Shown here piece by piece: positions 34,934-46,492 of a DNA stretch of 64,000 nucleotides. Position numbers and translations under genes: made by a program. Numbering within the stretch: position 1 is the stretch's first letter; the number at the start of each line of letters is the position of its first letter. The notes beneath the pieces were generated by a model. That model was not told where the DNA came from and did no database searches. It saw only the letters and a list, made by a program, of their open reading frames with translations. Source of the DNA: Picochlorum sp. 'celeri' (taxonomy: Eukaryota; Chlorophyta; Trebouxiophyceae); assembly GCA_010909725.1 (NCBI GenBank), contig JAACMV010000017.1:992001-1056000 (forward strand), in the 5' to 3' direction.

Positions 34934-35594
34934 TTAATTTGGATTTCTTTTCGCAACCAATCTGCCATCCGCCGATCTATCAATCCCCGGCAAGGTGGCA
35001 AAGTCTATTACAGAAGCCAATACATCCTCTGGGACATTACTGAACTCTCTTGATAAAGATCCAATGTCTTTATAATCACCTCTGCATGACGCAGCATCGT
35101 CATTTGTTAGTACCTTTCACTCTCTATCGTCACATGTACATGGTGCAAGCAGGCCACAAACCTCGCAACCTTCTCCATCAACAACCTGATATCCCGAGTC
35201 TCAAGCCTGTGCAGCTTTCTCTCCTCGTTGATCAGTTTGCTAGGAACCTGTCGTAACTTCTGCATGACAAAATAAGTATCATATACGATCATTCTGCCGT
35301 GCTACAAAGCAACAAGACGACCAGGCATACCTCAGTTTTGCTGACAAAAGTCTCTGTCCTGGAGGAGATCATGCCAAACAATCTACTTGCCATATCCCCC
35401 TCCGGTAACTCTGGAGTTGTCGATCTACTTTCGAGCTTTGCTCCTGGGTTCTTGTTGAAGCTTCCCTTCGCCGTGATGGCGCTGTGTTCATGATTCTCCT
35501 GCCTTGGTTCTGGGACTACTTTGGAGTTCAGAGTGTCCAAACGCTTCGTGGGACCTGCCCGTCGACGAAGTATCTTTGTGGATGCATTTCCCAT
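34934..35594 (-). CDS. Conserved-looking hypothetical protein, three exons
   Basis: Exons 35594-35331, 35259-35162 and 35081-34934 join through introns of 71 and 80 nt. The total is 510 bases, so the frame holds to the stop and gives 169 residues. I do not recognise the family. The N-terminus (MGNASTKILRRRAGPTKRL) is basic, and its Gly2 could be myristoylated or it could be an organelle signal. The middle is charged and likely helical (KLRQVPSKLINEERKLHRLETRDIRLLMEK), and the end reads REFSNVPEDVLASVIDF followed by a polar tail. It lies 23 bases upstream of EMC2 on the same strand. Splice geometry is the main evidence that it is real. Confidence 0.55.
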
Positions 35595-35901
35595 ACTTGC
35601 AACACAACCTATTCTTTAGCGTCAAATTCAATACTTCAGGCGACAAGGCTTGGCCAGATGGCATATGCATACATATGTACTCTATTTACGGAACAAATCG
35701 GCGTCCGCACTGGTTATCAGGCAGTCAATATCCTCCGCTGCTTAAATATTTCTTTGGAAAATGATTTAATGCGTGCGTGCGAGTTGTAGGTTGGGGAGAA
35801 AGAGAGATTCGAACAGTTCACTCGAGTCCACCGTTTCGTCAGCGGCGGTGACGGGAAGCAGCGCGCCAGATCGATCATTCATTTTAACCTATTTGTCAGA
35901 G
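35595..35901. promoter_or_regulatory. Shared promoter region between the 169-residue gene and PRP40
   Basis: The two genes diverge here. An open frame upstream of the PRP40 ATG starts only with GTG and is not counted as coding. Confidence 0.4.
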
Positions 35902-37600
35902 ATGGCTGGGAGAGGTCGGGGTGCTGTGATTCCTGCTTGGATGAAGGAAGGGGGAAAAGACGTTGCTCCTGGGAGCACGGCAGTCCCGCCTGTGGGAGCT
36001 TGGACAGAGCACACCTCTCCAGATGGAAGGAAATATTACTACAATGCAGTGCTAAAGAAATCTTCATGGACAAAGCCGGAGGGGTTCGCTCCTCCTGCTG
36101 AAGGCCAGAGCGGAGGGGCTTGGGAAGAGCACAAAGCTCCGGATGGGCGTACCTACTACTACAATAGAGCCACGAAAGAATCAAAATGGACTCTTCCACC
36201 AGGTTGTTGCGTTGTAGCAAAGCCTCAGAGCATCTCACAAGCACAAAGACCACAGCGACCCGGGTTTGTGCCCCCCTCTGGATCTTTGCAGCCTGGTCCA
36301 ACCCCACAATACGCAACAACTGCAGAAGCTCGAGATGCATTTCGATCTCTTCTGCGCGATTGCCAGATTCCTTCATGGTTATCTTGGGAACAAGCAACGG
36401 CAATTATATCGGCAGATAGGAGGTTCGGAGGCCTACGCTCTCTTGCTGAGAGAAGGCAATTGTTTGACGAGTACATCATGGCAAAGAGTAGAGAGGAAGG
36501 ACAAGAACAAGCAACACACCAGCAACAGGTACCATATTGACTTCTACTGCGTATATGGCCTATGATGTCACTAAATTTTACGTTGAAGATTGATAACCTG
36601 ACATGGATGTATCCATCCGTTGTGTTGACCTAATCTATCCTCTGAGGCCGTGACTGTCGTGTTGATTTCTCTGCGCTTGATTTTGTACTCACATCGTTTT
36701 GAATAAATGCAGTTTGAGGAGCGGTTCTTTGCCTTACTTGATTCTTGTCCAGATCTTGCGGATACTTCTGTTCCAAAGTTTGATGATGCCAAGAGGATGT
36801 TGTCATCACAGCAAGATTGGAACATGGTTTCAACGGATGAGCAGAGATATGACCTATTTGAAAAATGGATCGACAGAAATATAGAAAGAAAGCAGGAGGA
36901 AGAGGAAGCTCTTCGGCAGGAAAGAAGGAAGGCACTGCATGATTATTTAGAGGGCTGCTCTTGGATTACTTTGGAGACCACGTGGCGAAAGGCACAGAGT
37001 ATGTTAGAAAATGTAGATGAATATCTTAGTTTGGCCAAGTTCGATAGAATCGATGTGTTTGATGAATTTATGAGGAAGTACGAGGAAAGAGAGATGTCAA
37101 ACAGAGATGTTGTGGAAGAACTTCGCATCAGGAAAGAGAGACTCAATCGGGCAACACTGCGAAGATTGTTCAAAAATCACCTACAGCAGGGTATCATTCA
37201 TGCAAAGATGCGATGGAAAGAATTTCTTAAGCAGATGGGGAGCTGTGAGGAGATCAAATCTGTTGAAATGAACCTTACAGGCTCTCGGCCAAAGGATTTG
37301 TTCATGGATACCATAGAGGAGGCAGAGATCATGTATGAGAAAGAAAAGCCATTGATCGAGTCCATAATTCGAGAATCCCCAATCGAGATAACCGATTCGA
37401 CTCCAGATTTGGAGAGTTTCAAAAGTCACGTTGTGGCAGGCCAAAAGAACAATCACGACATTGCTTTGGCGTCAATCAAATTGTATCTTCTAGAAAAGCA
37501 AAGCATGTTGTTGAGAGAGGAGGGGTCGCCAGAATCCCAAAAACGAGGCACTGCAGTACTAGCAGAGAATCCAGTTAAAAAGAAACCAAGAGAATCCTGA
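35902..37600 (+). CDS. Pre-mRNA processing factor PRP40-like, two exons
   Basis: Exons 35902-36528 and 36713-37600 join in phase 0 through a 184-nt intron to give 504 residues. Two WW domains open the protein ([21 protein letters not shown] and [21 protein letters not shown]). About four FF domains follow, starting with [18 protein letters not shown] and, at the exon junction, [22 protein letters not shown]40 is a U1 snRNP component that bridges the 5' splice site to branch-point factors through its WW and FF domains. The ATG at 35902 is chosen over an upstream GTG. The end is Lys-rich. Confidence 0.9.
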
Positions 37601-37634
37601 TTCTTACAGAATAAATACATGTATTAAACGAATG

Positions 37635-38828
37635 TTAATTTTGCAATTCTTGAAGAAACTGTGCTTCAGTTCGAGATTTTGAGCACACATTGCATATCTG
37701 AGCCTTGTCCTGACTCCCCAGCACAGGAACCATGGTTCCTTCACAATCTTCATCAATACAGCTATACTTGAGTAAAAATACGCTGACATAATGTTCATCC
37801 GCAACCTCGTTCTTCGGATTCAATACCTGACCCTCAGATTCCATGGCACAGCGTGGACATGTGCAAGTAAATCCATACACTTGAGAGCATCGAGTCTGTC
37901 TGTCCTCAAAATCCCAGCATAATGGAAAATAACTCTGCGTTATTTCTTCCCCAGCAGGTAAATCATGAAGAGCACGGAATGTCATAGACATGTTGGTAAA
38001 AGGAGAAGACTGCTCTGGTGTAATCTGATCAAAGTCTTCACACCTACACACGTTTGGCAAACACTCATGATTGATCCGTGCCGCCTGACTATACAAGGCT
38101 GTGCCACGGATCAAACAGGAGTCGCTTCCAAACCTCAGAGGCGCTCTGATACCGTAAGCATTCACCAAATCCTTCATTGAGATTGATGCAAGGAATTCTG
38201 GGGATGTAAAGTTCCTCGGAAGATGACAAAGTTTGTGCTGCAAAGGTGGGACAAATCTATCATAAACATCTTTCAGCCAATCTGTATAACTTTTATCCTG
38301 CAGCATCACTGCCGAGTTCCCTTCCGAAAGCGAGAACAGTGCAGCAAGCCTTGCCATCGATGGCCCATCATTCTCGACATGGCCAGCAAAAATTAGACCA
38401 AATACTCTCGAGAGAAAATGCAACGCTGAAAATGTTTCATCTGAAGCGCCATCAGCATTCACAGATGACACTAAAGAGCATACCAATGCTGAGTGGCTAC
38501 CTGGGTCACTCTGTGCTGCAAGCATGCACGTGTTGCTACAGAAAACAGCCTTCTGACATCCAAAAGCGCAGGGCAACACCCTCTCTGCAAATTCTCGACC
38601 ACAGTCCATTCAGACCACAGATATGAATCGAATACTAGAGTACTCACCTGATGCACCAACATCACGGAGGCAATGAGAGCAGAATTGGCTAGACAGTGAA
38701 CCTTGGGGATATACCAAGATTGGTGGCTCGCACAGAATGGTCTCGCCAGCTGCAATATCTCGTGTTGCAAAGGCACCTAATCCCTTGTTACCGCTCCCAC
38801 CAGCGTCGCGTATTTCATACAACCCCAT
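37635..38828 (-). CDS. SET/MYND-domain lysine methyltransferase (SMYD-like), two exons
   Basis: Exons 38828-38648 and 38584-37635 join through a 63-nt intron with a GTGAGT donor and give 376 residues. The first exon begins the SET domain (GLGAFATRDIAAGETILCEPP) and the MYND zinc finger (FCSHCLRDVG), which continues across the splice (LPCAFGCQKAVFCSNTC). The catalytic SET core has ARINHECLPNVC and PAGEEITQSYFPL, with a post-SET cluster CTCPRCAMES. Such enzymes methylate histone or non-histone lysines. An upstream in-frame stop supports the ATG at 38828. Confidence 0.88.
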
Positions 38829-39260
38829 TTCAAACTCCTCCCTCGTGCATGTGGAAAGCAACTCTTGCTCTTTTCTACTAATGCAGCGATTTCCCTCTTA
38901 GATACAAAATTTATAAATTGTTTTGTTATCAATGCAATCAATGCATGCCACTTGATGCTCAGATTCTCGTCACCTGCCTTGATCAAGGTCTTGATTGATG
39001 GTCCTTAAGGGCCCCCGGGGGTGCAGAGATGATGGGCTCCCAGTAGATTCGAATTCGTTAGCTCTTGGCAAGACACGTGCCTTCATAATCAATTTGCCGT
39101 GAAATAAAATGATGTGGTGTTGCACATAATTTGGCCCCACGAATCGTCCCTGAGACTCAGGGAGAGCACAAACCGTATTTGAAAGAGCCATACCCTGCAT
39201 GCAGCACTGTAGGGTCTACTCCTAGGATCAAAGAAGAAATCTTTTGTTTTATAGGGTGGC
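38829..39260. other. Intergenic region between SMYD-like and GH125 genes
   Basis: This 432-base spacer should hold two divergent promoters. A G/C-rich block (GGGCCCCCGGGGG) lies near 39009-39021. No gene is supported. Confidence 0.4.
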
Positions 39261-41126
39261 ATGGGCCGAGTGCACGTTCGAAGGAGTCATTTTGGCAAAA
39301 AGCCAAGCAACTGGCTTGCGGTTGCAGCCCTCATTCTCTGCGCTCAAGGGGCCCTGAAGCTTTCATACAGCAAGGAAAACAAAAGGATCACCAATCAGGC
39401 AAGTTTTGGTCGAGAGGAGACTACTTTGTTTCCGAGGATGATTTGGTCCTCCCAGCCAGGACCCCTAACCCCAGAAATTACTCGTGTGAGGGAAGAGTTG
39501 GGGGAGCAACAGATGAATCAACTTGGAGATTTGTGTGGCAGGACCTTGTACCACGGTATCATGAATGTCGTAGTGAGCCATGGTTTCGGCCGCTACGCTT
39601 TCTTCTCAACCGGGTGAGTGGCTGCTCGTTTCTGATTGGTGCAAATTCGCGTTGTGATCCCAGGTATGGTTTCTCTGATTGCAGGGACCTCCCCCTCATG
39701 TGGATTCGAGATAGTGCATTTCAGATTGGCAGTTTAATTCCAAGAATCAATAGGCGTCCGGCTTTACGGAGCACTGTCGAGGGTGGAATTCGGTTGCAAG
39801 CATTTTATATCATCCAGGTGAGCGAAACTGTCTGTGCCTTCATGTGCATGAGCCATCGGGAGATTTGCCATGCTGACGATTGGTTTTCTGTAGGATCCCT
39901 ACGCAAATGGCTTTTATCCAGAATGGAGAGACCCTGAGAAGGAAAATGAAGAGGACAAGAGGCTGGGGAGGGGTGGCTGGGTGGGTGTGAGAAACTACGA
40001 ACTGGACTCTGGAGGTTTTTTCCTCAGTCTCCTGTGGGATTATTACACATCGGGACAGTATGGAGTGCGATTTTTGTTGGAAGATCCAATGATATTTGAT
40101 GCCGTAAATGTACTCGTGGATACTTGGATAGTGGAGCAGAACCACAATGAGTCCTCACCCTACAGATTTGTGGAATTGCCAAACAATGGTTTAGGAAGAG
40201 AGGTGGGCTACACAGGAATGATATGGTCTGGTTTCCGACCGTCTGATGATGCAAATACGTACGGATACTCTATTCCAAGCAATATGTTCGTGGCTGCTGG
40301 GATCGAGAAGGCTCTCATTTTGAACAAAAAAGTTTGGAAAAGCGAGGATTTACACACAAAAATGTCAGAGTTGCTGCATCAAGTGGAGACAGGTACGAAT
40401 GATGCTGCGTTGAGACGGTGCTGTTCGCCATTCCTAGAAATATCGCTGTGTATGTTTGCAGGAATTCAGCAGTACGGCATCGTCGAAGTTGAAAAGGGTG
40501 TCAAGGTGTATGCATATGAGGTGGATGGTTTGGGCAATTTCTTGGCAGACTTTGATGACCCAAATTGGCCGTCAATCGTGTCCATACCGTTACTTGGATG
40601 GAGCAAGTATAGTCATAAGATATATCAGATAACTAAATCTAGAATTCTTTCGGAGAAGAATCGATATTTCTTCAAGGGCAAATTCCTGAGTGGACTAGGC
40701 AGCCCCCACACTGCAGCTGGGATGATTTGGGCGTTGGGTGCTTTCAGCGAAGCATTAACAGCTGACACAGTCAGATTGAAGGTCAAAACTATAGAAACAC
40801 TTCTCCAGCTACAGTGCAGTGATGGACTGATGCACGAAAGTATACACGTTGATGATCCCTCAAAATGCACCAGGCGTTGGTTCGAATGGGCAAATGCCCT
40901 CGTTGTCACAACAGCGGAACACCTTACAGGGATTGACTGCGATAAATCCGCTGAGCACCTGTACAGAATCTCTCTAGCGAAAAGAGGGAGTCCTATCGCA
41001 GAGGGAGATCTCCAAAATGGGCAGTCTATAGCTACTCACCGACAAAGTATAGAGGCACATGTCCAGCATGGTGGCAAGTATGTCTCCAAAGTGGAAGATT
41101 GGAAAGGCATTGGATGGACAATATAA
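39261..41126 (+). CDS. GH125 (Mug157-like) exo-alpha-mannosidase, four exons
   Basis: Exons 39261-39613, 39685-39817, 39894-40392 and 40462-41126 join through introns of 71, 76 and 69 nt to give 549 residues. A hydrophobic segment near residue 20 (NWLAVAALILCAQGALKL) is a signal anchor, so the enzyme is probably lumenal. The splices create FSTGDLPLMWIRDSAFQIGS and YIIQDPYANGFYPEW, both hallmarks of GH125. GMIWSGFRPSDDANTYGYSIPSNMF and SPHTAAGMIWALG follow. GH125 enzymes are metal-independent alpha-1,6-mannosidases in bacteria; the eukaryotic members are secretory and poorly characterised. Confidence 0.9.
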
Positions 41127-41245
41127 AACAGAAAAACATATATTTTTATCCCTTACAAGGTATTTATACGTATATGTTTTCATTTCTCTTCATCAAAGAG
41201 AAATGAAAAACAGTCAACATCAAAACACAAAATCAATTGACATCA

Positions 41246-43134
41246 TTATGCCTCATTCAGAGCAGCCACTCCTGGAAGCACCTTTCCTTCCAAGAGCTCG
41301 AGAGATGCACCTCCTCCGGTAGAAATGTGGCTCATTTTATCAGCGACTCCGGCCTTCTCGACAGCAGCAACGGAGTCACCTCCTCCAATAATGGTGATGG
41401 CATCAGACTTCTGGGCAAGAGTATCAGCAATAGCAAAGGTTCCCTTGGCAAAGGCATCGAATTCGAACACTCCCATTGGTCCATTCCAGATCACAGTCTG
41501 GCAGTCTCCCAAACTCTTCTGGAGGAGTTCGATAGACTTTGGTCCAATGTCGAGTCCCATCCATCCATCTGGAATGCTGTCAACATCAACAATCTTGGCA
41601 TTGGCATCTGGGGCGAAATTGTCGGCAACGACGACATCGACTGGAAGAATGAATTCAACTCCCTTCTCCTTGGCCTTGATCTCAAGCTCTTTGGCGAGAT
41701 CAAGCTTGTCCTCCTCGACCAAGGAGGATCCCACGCTGAGCCCAAGTGCCTTGTAGAAAGTGAAGATCATTCCTCCTCCGATGATAATCTTGTCGCAGCT
41801 CTCCAAAAGGGACTCGATCACACCAATCTTGGAGGACACCTTGGATCCACCCACGATGGCTGCAAATGGGCGTTTTGGGTTGGCCACAGCTCCATCAAGG
41901 TAAGTCAACTCCTTTTCCAAAAGGAATCCAGCAACGGCTGGGGAGAGATACTTGGTCACTCCCTCGGTGGAAGCATGAGCACGATGGGCTGTACCGAAAG
42001 CATCATTTACGTAGAGGTCAGCAACGGAGGCCAACTTCTTGGCAAACTCTGGGTCATTGGCCTCTTCCTCCTTGTAGAAGCGAACATTTTCCAACAGGAG
42101 CACGTCTCCATTGCTCATGGCCTTCACCTTCTCCTCGACCTCTGGACCAATGCAGTCATTGGCTTTGATCACCTCCTTTCCAAGAAGTTCGGACAGGCGT
42201 GGCACCACTGGGGTCAATCTGAACTTGTCCTCTGGTCCATTCTTTGGGCGTCCCAAGTGGGAAGTAAGGACAACCTTGGCACCGTTGTCAGCGAGGTACT
42301 TCAGGGTTGGCACAGCAGCTCTAATACGAGTGTCATCGGTAATTTTGTCACCATCAAGAGGAACGTTGAGATCAGCACGGACAAATACAACCTTTCCCTC
42401 GAGATCAGCCTTGGAGAGGTCTCCGACGGACTTCTTCGCCATGGTTGCGACAGCGCGAGTTCCAGTTTTCTGCATCACAAACCAATATCACATGTAAATT
42501 TCATTTCGATTGCACCCAAATGCAGAAGCTCCAGAAACCCCAGTGGTCGAACCAAGAAGGCAGCACTACTTCCAAGGGGATCACACCTAGAACGACGATG
42601 GTCTCCGCCTTCGACTCGGTATTAGCAAAAGAAAGTCAAGGCTTATTTAATGATTTAATTCACAGAGCACTGATGGGATCTCACTCGATGCAATGCCCCA
42701 TCGACCATTCTAGAAGCAAGAGCTGATCAACCCCACCCCGACCCACTGGAGACTCTCGTTGACAGAACCGTGAGCCATTCCAGCGCCCTACCCTTATCCA
42801 CTCGTCCCCCGACGAACTGGCACTCGCAAGGATCGTCACAATCAATCTGTGATGTGACTCAATCCCTGCTGATGCATCAATCCAGGTCCAACATTCCTCC
42901 ATTCACGACGCCATCGGGAGGATCTTGTTGTAGCATTGAACATACCTTGACAGAAGACACTCGAGCAGCCACGGAAGCTGACAAGGTCGATCCCTTCACT
43001 GATGGGATAGTGTTCATCTTGTTAGGGGCAACAAATCCACTGAATGCTCCCACACGTGGAGCAGAAGTGGCTGAAGTGCGCCCAGCCTTGGCAGCCACAC
43101 GGGCAGAGTTTGCGGTCATGGAAGCAGCAACCAT
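41246..43134 (-). CDS. PGK: Phosphoglycerate kinase, plastid-targeted, two exons
   Basis: Exons 43134-42946 and 42469-41246 join in phase 0 across a 476-nt intron to give 470 residues. The first exon is almost entirely a presequence rich in Ala, Ser, Val and Arg, with no hydrophobic signal core and few acidic residues, which fits import into a primary plastid. The enzyme part is complete: [62 protein letters not shown] and [13 protein letters not shown]. It catalyses ATP-dependent phosphorylation of 3-phosphoglycerate in the Calvin cycle, or the reverse in glycolysis. The intron separates targeting and enzyme parts, suggesting the presequence was added by exon capture. Confidence 0.95.
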
Positions 43135-43384
43135 TCTGAATTGATACTGATGCTTTTAAAACAAAGTTGTAGGGATAGAAAAATGAAGTGCGAGATTTTA
43201 GAAGGGGGATCAAGAGGGTCGATGGGTGGTATTGTGTCGTCGACAAACGAGCGTTTCTCATCCGGATAAGGCTCATCGTCGGGCGCCTTCACCAAGCGGT
43301 TGAACCAAAAGGTAAAAACCAAAGGCATGTAATGTAATACATTGTAAATATTTTACAGATGGTGATGCTGTGAAGACGATCTTG

Positions 43385-45308
43385 CTATACGAGTGATGGC
43401 ATGGATTCTACTTCTTCAAGGCAGGCCATGACCTTTTCTTCTGTTGCTCTGACTTTTGACTGAATGGCCATTTTCTGATCCAAAATCATCTCCAGTGCAG
43501 CAGCCAAGTCCCTATGGAGAGTCGCATTCTCCAATTCACATGCCCTGCAATGTATTCATGCGACAGAAGACTATGTCAGCCTTTGAAACAACACCAGCAA
43601 ACACGGATGCATACCTTTGTAAGTCCTCATAGTCCCCAGTCACTTGCCGGAGTCTCTCTTCGCTCTCTGACAATCCTGCATCACAAGCTCCCCGTATATT
43701 CGCTACTTCGCTGGCTAGACCCTCTACCTGTGCAAGGGCTGATGCTACTTCATCCTCCAGTTCTTGTTTGATAATTCTGTACTGGTTCTCCAAGTCGCGC
43801 ACTTGCTTGCCCCTAATGGCATTTTCTTCTGCATGCTTGGTCACATGCTCCTGAACGCTATCCGCTTTCTCACTCAAGGCAAGCTCTTCTTTCACAAGAG
43901 ATCTTGCTTTAGCGTTGTACTGCTCCTGAATGCGCTGGAGCATGGGCTTCACGATTCCTTTGAAATCCAATGTGATCATGGATCCACTTGTTGTTGCGCT
44001 GCGATTGAGTTTGGTTTCAAAATTGAAGCCTTCCGCTCTTTTTGCAGTAGCTGGAACCAGTTGCAGCCTGTGAGCGAGAGACATGTATTCGCTCACCTTG
44101 TCCTCGATACCATCAAAGTGCGCTCTGAGCTCACCCTCCGTCTCCTCCCCTTTTGATTCTGCCGCCTCCTTCTGTTGTCGAGTTTCGGCGAGAATCTCCT
44201 GAAGCTTTGACTTTTCCTGATTCATACGAATAACATCCGCTGGATGTACTGTCTGAGCAGCAATCTGACGCCTCAAATCATCGTTCTCCTCTTCAACCAT
44301 CTGCACCTCTGCCTGCAGCGACGATATATCAGCGCGGCGTTCTGCCAACTTCCGCACAAGGCTACTGTGGTGCGATTGCAGATTTTCAACGAGCTTCAGG
44401 AATTTCTCCTTATCTTCTTTGGTCTCTTTGAGCCTCTGCTGTGCCTCCTTCAAAGGCCTTGGTGCCATTCTCAAAGCCTCTATTTTCTCCCTCAGTACTG
44501 CATTTGCATTGCTCAACTTTTCGGCCTCTTCCTTGACCACCACAGCCTTTTCTTCGATGGATGATCCCTTTTCTGCATCTATCTGGGCACATTTTTCGTC
44601 GTCGCCAGACATAAAGTAGTGATACGACTCTGCCACATACTCAAAAAAGTCAGCCTCCATCTTGGCCCTGTCATCTGCAGACTCCATCCGCAACTCCTCC
44701 GCCTTTTCGCAGTAATTTATCAACTCAACCACCCAAGAAAGAGCTGCCAAGATAGATGGCCACGTGTGTGGCGATCCCACTGCCGTCAGGTTGGATTTAC
44801 TAATGGTGTACGGGTACCTCAGGCGCTTGTACAGCTGAGGAATCTCATCCTCGATCTTCGAAAACCCTTTCAAAATACTGGGATCCAGGTACCTCACGAT
44901 AAAGAGCATGATATTCGTGTAATCCTTTGTTGTAGGACTCGATAGCGTTTTCAGCGTCACCTGAAACTCGTATCCATGGCTTGACAGGAAACTCATGACA
45001 TTTCTCGCACAGGCAGCCTGGTATGCCTTATCACTGATGGGTCTTGGATCGCCCTTCACACCTGGTGGTGCTTTGACAGTCGTATACGCAGATGAGCGCC
45101 GCTGCACTGGACCAGCCATAGACATACGCCTCGACATCGGTCCACCTCGTTGCACCGTGGCGTCATGGCCCCCAAACTTTGGCGGTGGAGGCATCATATC
45201 CTTGTTCCCCATTCTTCCAGAATTGGAATTGATTGTATTACTATTGCCAAGGAGACTAGAGGACATTGTTTTCCTTCTCGCTCCCCTGTTCTGCGACGGA
45301 TCCACCAT
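43385..45308 (-). CDS. NDC80: Kinetochore protein NDC80/HEC1, two exons
   Basis: Exons 45308-43615 and 43544-43385 join through a 70-nt intron to give 617 residues. The ATG at 45308 is chosen because the frame upstream starts only with TTG. The basic tail (residues 1-90) precedes the calponin-homology head: DPRPISDKAYQAACARNVMSFLSSHGY, SPTTKDYTNIMLFIVRYLDPS, and RYPYTISKSNLTAVGSPHTWPSILAALSW. The rest is coiled coil to the end. NDC80 couples kinetochores to spindle microtubules. The second exon continues the coiled coil (ACELENATLHRDLAAALE), which supports the splice. Confidence 0.93.
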
Positions 45309-45653
45309 GGCGAGGACCAACAACCAACCAACGGTACGTCTCTTTCGTCAACAGAATTCGACTGCCCTTTCCTCGGGATTTATGTCGCACTTTATTAGGG
45401 TATTGGTATTTTTTTAATGGATCCTCTGGACACCATGGAATCCATTGGTACTCATCCAGGTTTTCCACTGATGCGTGCGAAAGAGCGATGCAAAAACATG
45501 ACCCCATCAAAGGTGACCCTCGATCGGATCCCCAAGAGTTCTTGTTCTCATGCTCTCGAGAGCATTGCATTCATCCATCCATAACTCCACAACTATACCC
45601 TGCATATTTTATTTATTTTGGAGATAGATCTCAAACTTCGTTCCGCGGCACTG
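45309..45653. promoter_or_regulatory. Shared promoter region between NDC80 and MsrB
   Basis: The two genes diverge from this 345-base spacer. Open frames here begin with TTG only and overlap the NDC80 start in antisense, so they are not counted. Confidence 0.4.
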
Positions 45654-46307
45654 ATGAAACCACGAACGACACACACGAGAACCACACACGGAGCGGGCCC
45701 TTTGTCTCAGAATCGCTGTATATGGGGGACTCGAGGACGTTATGAGAATGTTTTAGCCAGAGCAGAGGGATCCCGAGATTCTTGCTCGGTGGATGGCGAA
45801 ATTGGTGGGCCACGGGCCACGAGTCGTCGAACAGCTTTGCACTCCTTGGTTGCTTCGCTCGCCTTCGCCAACAGCCAAGCGATGGGATCGCATGCATCTG
45901 ATGCAACGATGGATTGGGCTTCCCTTGCCGATGACGAGTGGAAGAAGAGGCTGTCTCCCGATGCATACAAGGTGCTGCGCAAGGCAGCAACAGAGTTGCC
46001 GTTTTCTAGCCCCCTGAACAAAGAGTACAGGCCAGGAACATTTTTGTGCGCTGGGTGTCAATCTCCATTGTTCGATTCTTCGGCGAAGTTTGACAGCGGC
46101 ACGGGATGGCCTTCTTTCACGCAGGCCTTGCCTGGAGCTGTTGATGAATCTGAGGATTTGTCCATTGTCTTCATGCCAAGGACAGAAGTCACCTGCCACA
46201 CGTGTCATGGGCACCTAGGACATGTATTTCCGGACGGCCCGGAGCCTACTGGATTGCGGTACTGTATGAATGGAGTCGCCCTGTCCTTCGAGCCCCAGGA
46301 GGCTTAA
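45654..46307 (+). CDS. Peptide methionine-R-sulfoxide reductase MsrB, organelle-targeted
   Basis: The protein has 217 residues from the ATG at 45654. Residues 1-85 are a presequence, basic at first, then TSRRTALHSLVASLAFANSQAMG. This twin-Arg plus hydrophobic stretch with a small-residue cleavage site could be a thylakoid-lumen signal. The MsrB domain is complete: LSPDAYKVLRKAATE, zinc pairs FLCAGCQSPLF and VTCHTCHGHLGHVF, SGTGWPSF, and RYCMNGVALSF with the catalytic Cys. It repairs methionine-R-sulfoxide in oxidised proteins, probably in the plastid. Confidence 0.92.
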   Translation: MKPRTTHTRTTHGAGPLSQNRCIWGTRGRYENVLARAEGSRDSCSVDGEIGGPRATSRRTALHSLVASLAFANSQAMGSHASDATMDWASLADDEWKKRLSPDAYKVLRKAATELPFSSPLNKEYRPGTFLCAGCQSPLFDSSAKFDSGTGWPSFTQALPGAVDESEDLSIVFMPRTEVTCHTCHGHLGHVFPDGPEPTGLRYCMNGVALSFEPQEA

Positions 46308-46492
46308 AGGACAATCAAAGTTAGGTAGTTTCAGGAGGCTTGTGTGAATCCAACTTGTATGTCCTAGCATGCCTTGTGCTGCACGCGAGGGTTTTGAATA
46401 TTTCTGTAAAATTCATTAATTGTCTCTTTTCGGGGTGAATTAACGTCCTCTTTTGACAACGTGGTTGATCTGAGCAAGAGATAAAACCCAGA

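Noticed and set aside
35773..35901. Longer PRP40 N-terminus beginning at GTG
   Set aside because: It lacks an ATG and family similarity; [13 protein letters not shown] at 35902 is a normal start just before the WW domains.
45618..45653. Longer MsrB start at TTG
   Set aside because: Eukaryotic initiation at TTG is unlikely and the ATG at 45654 gives a suitable presequence.
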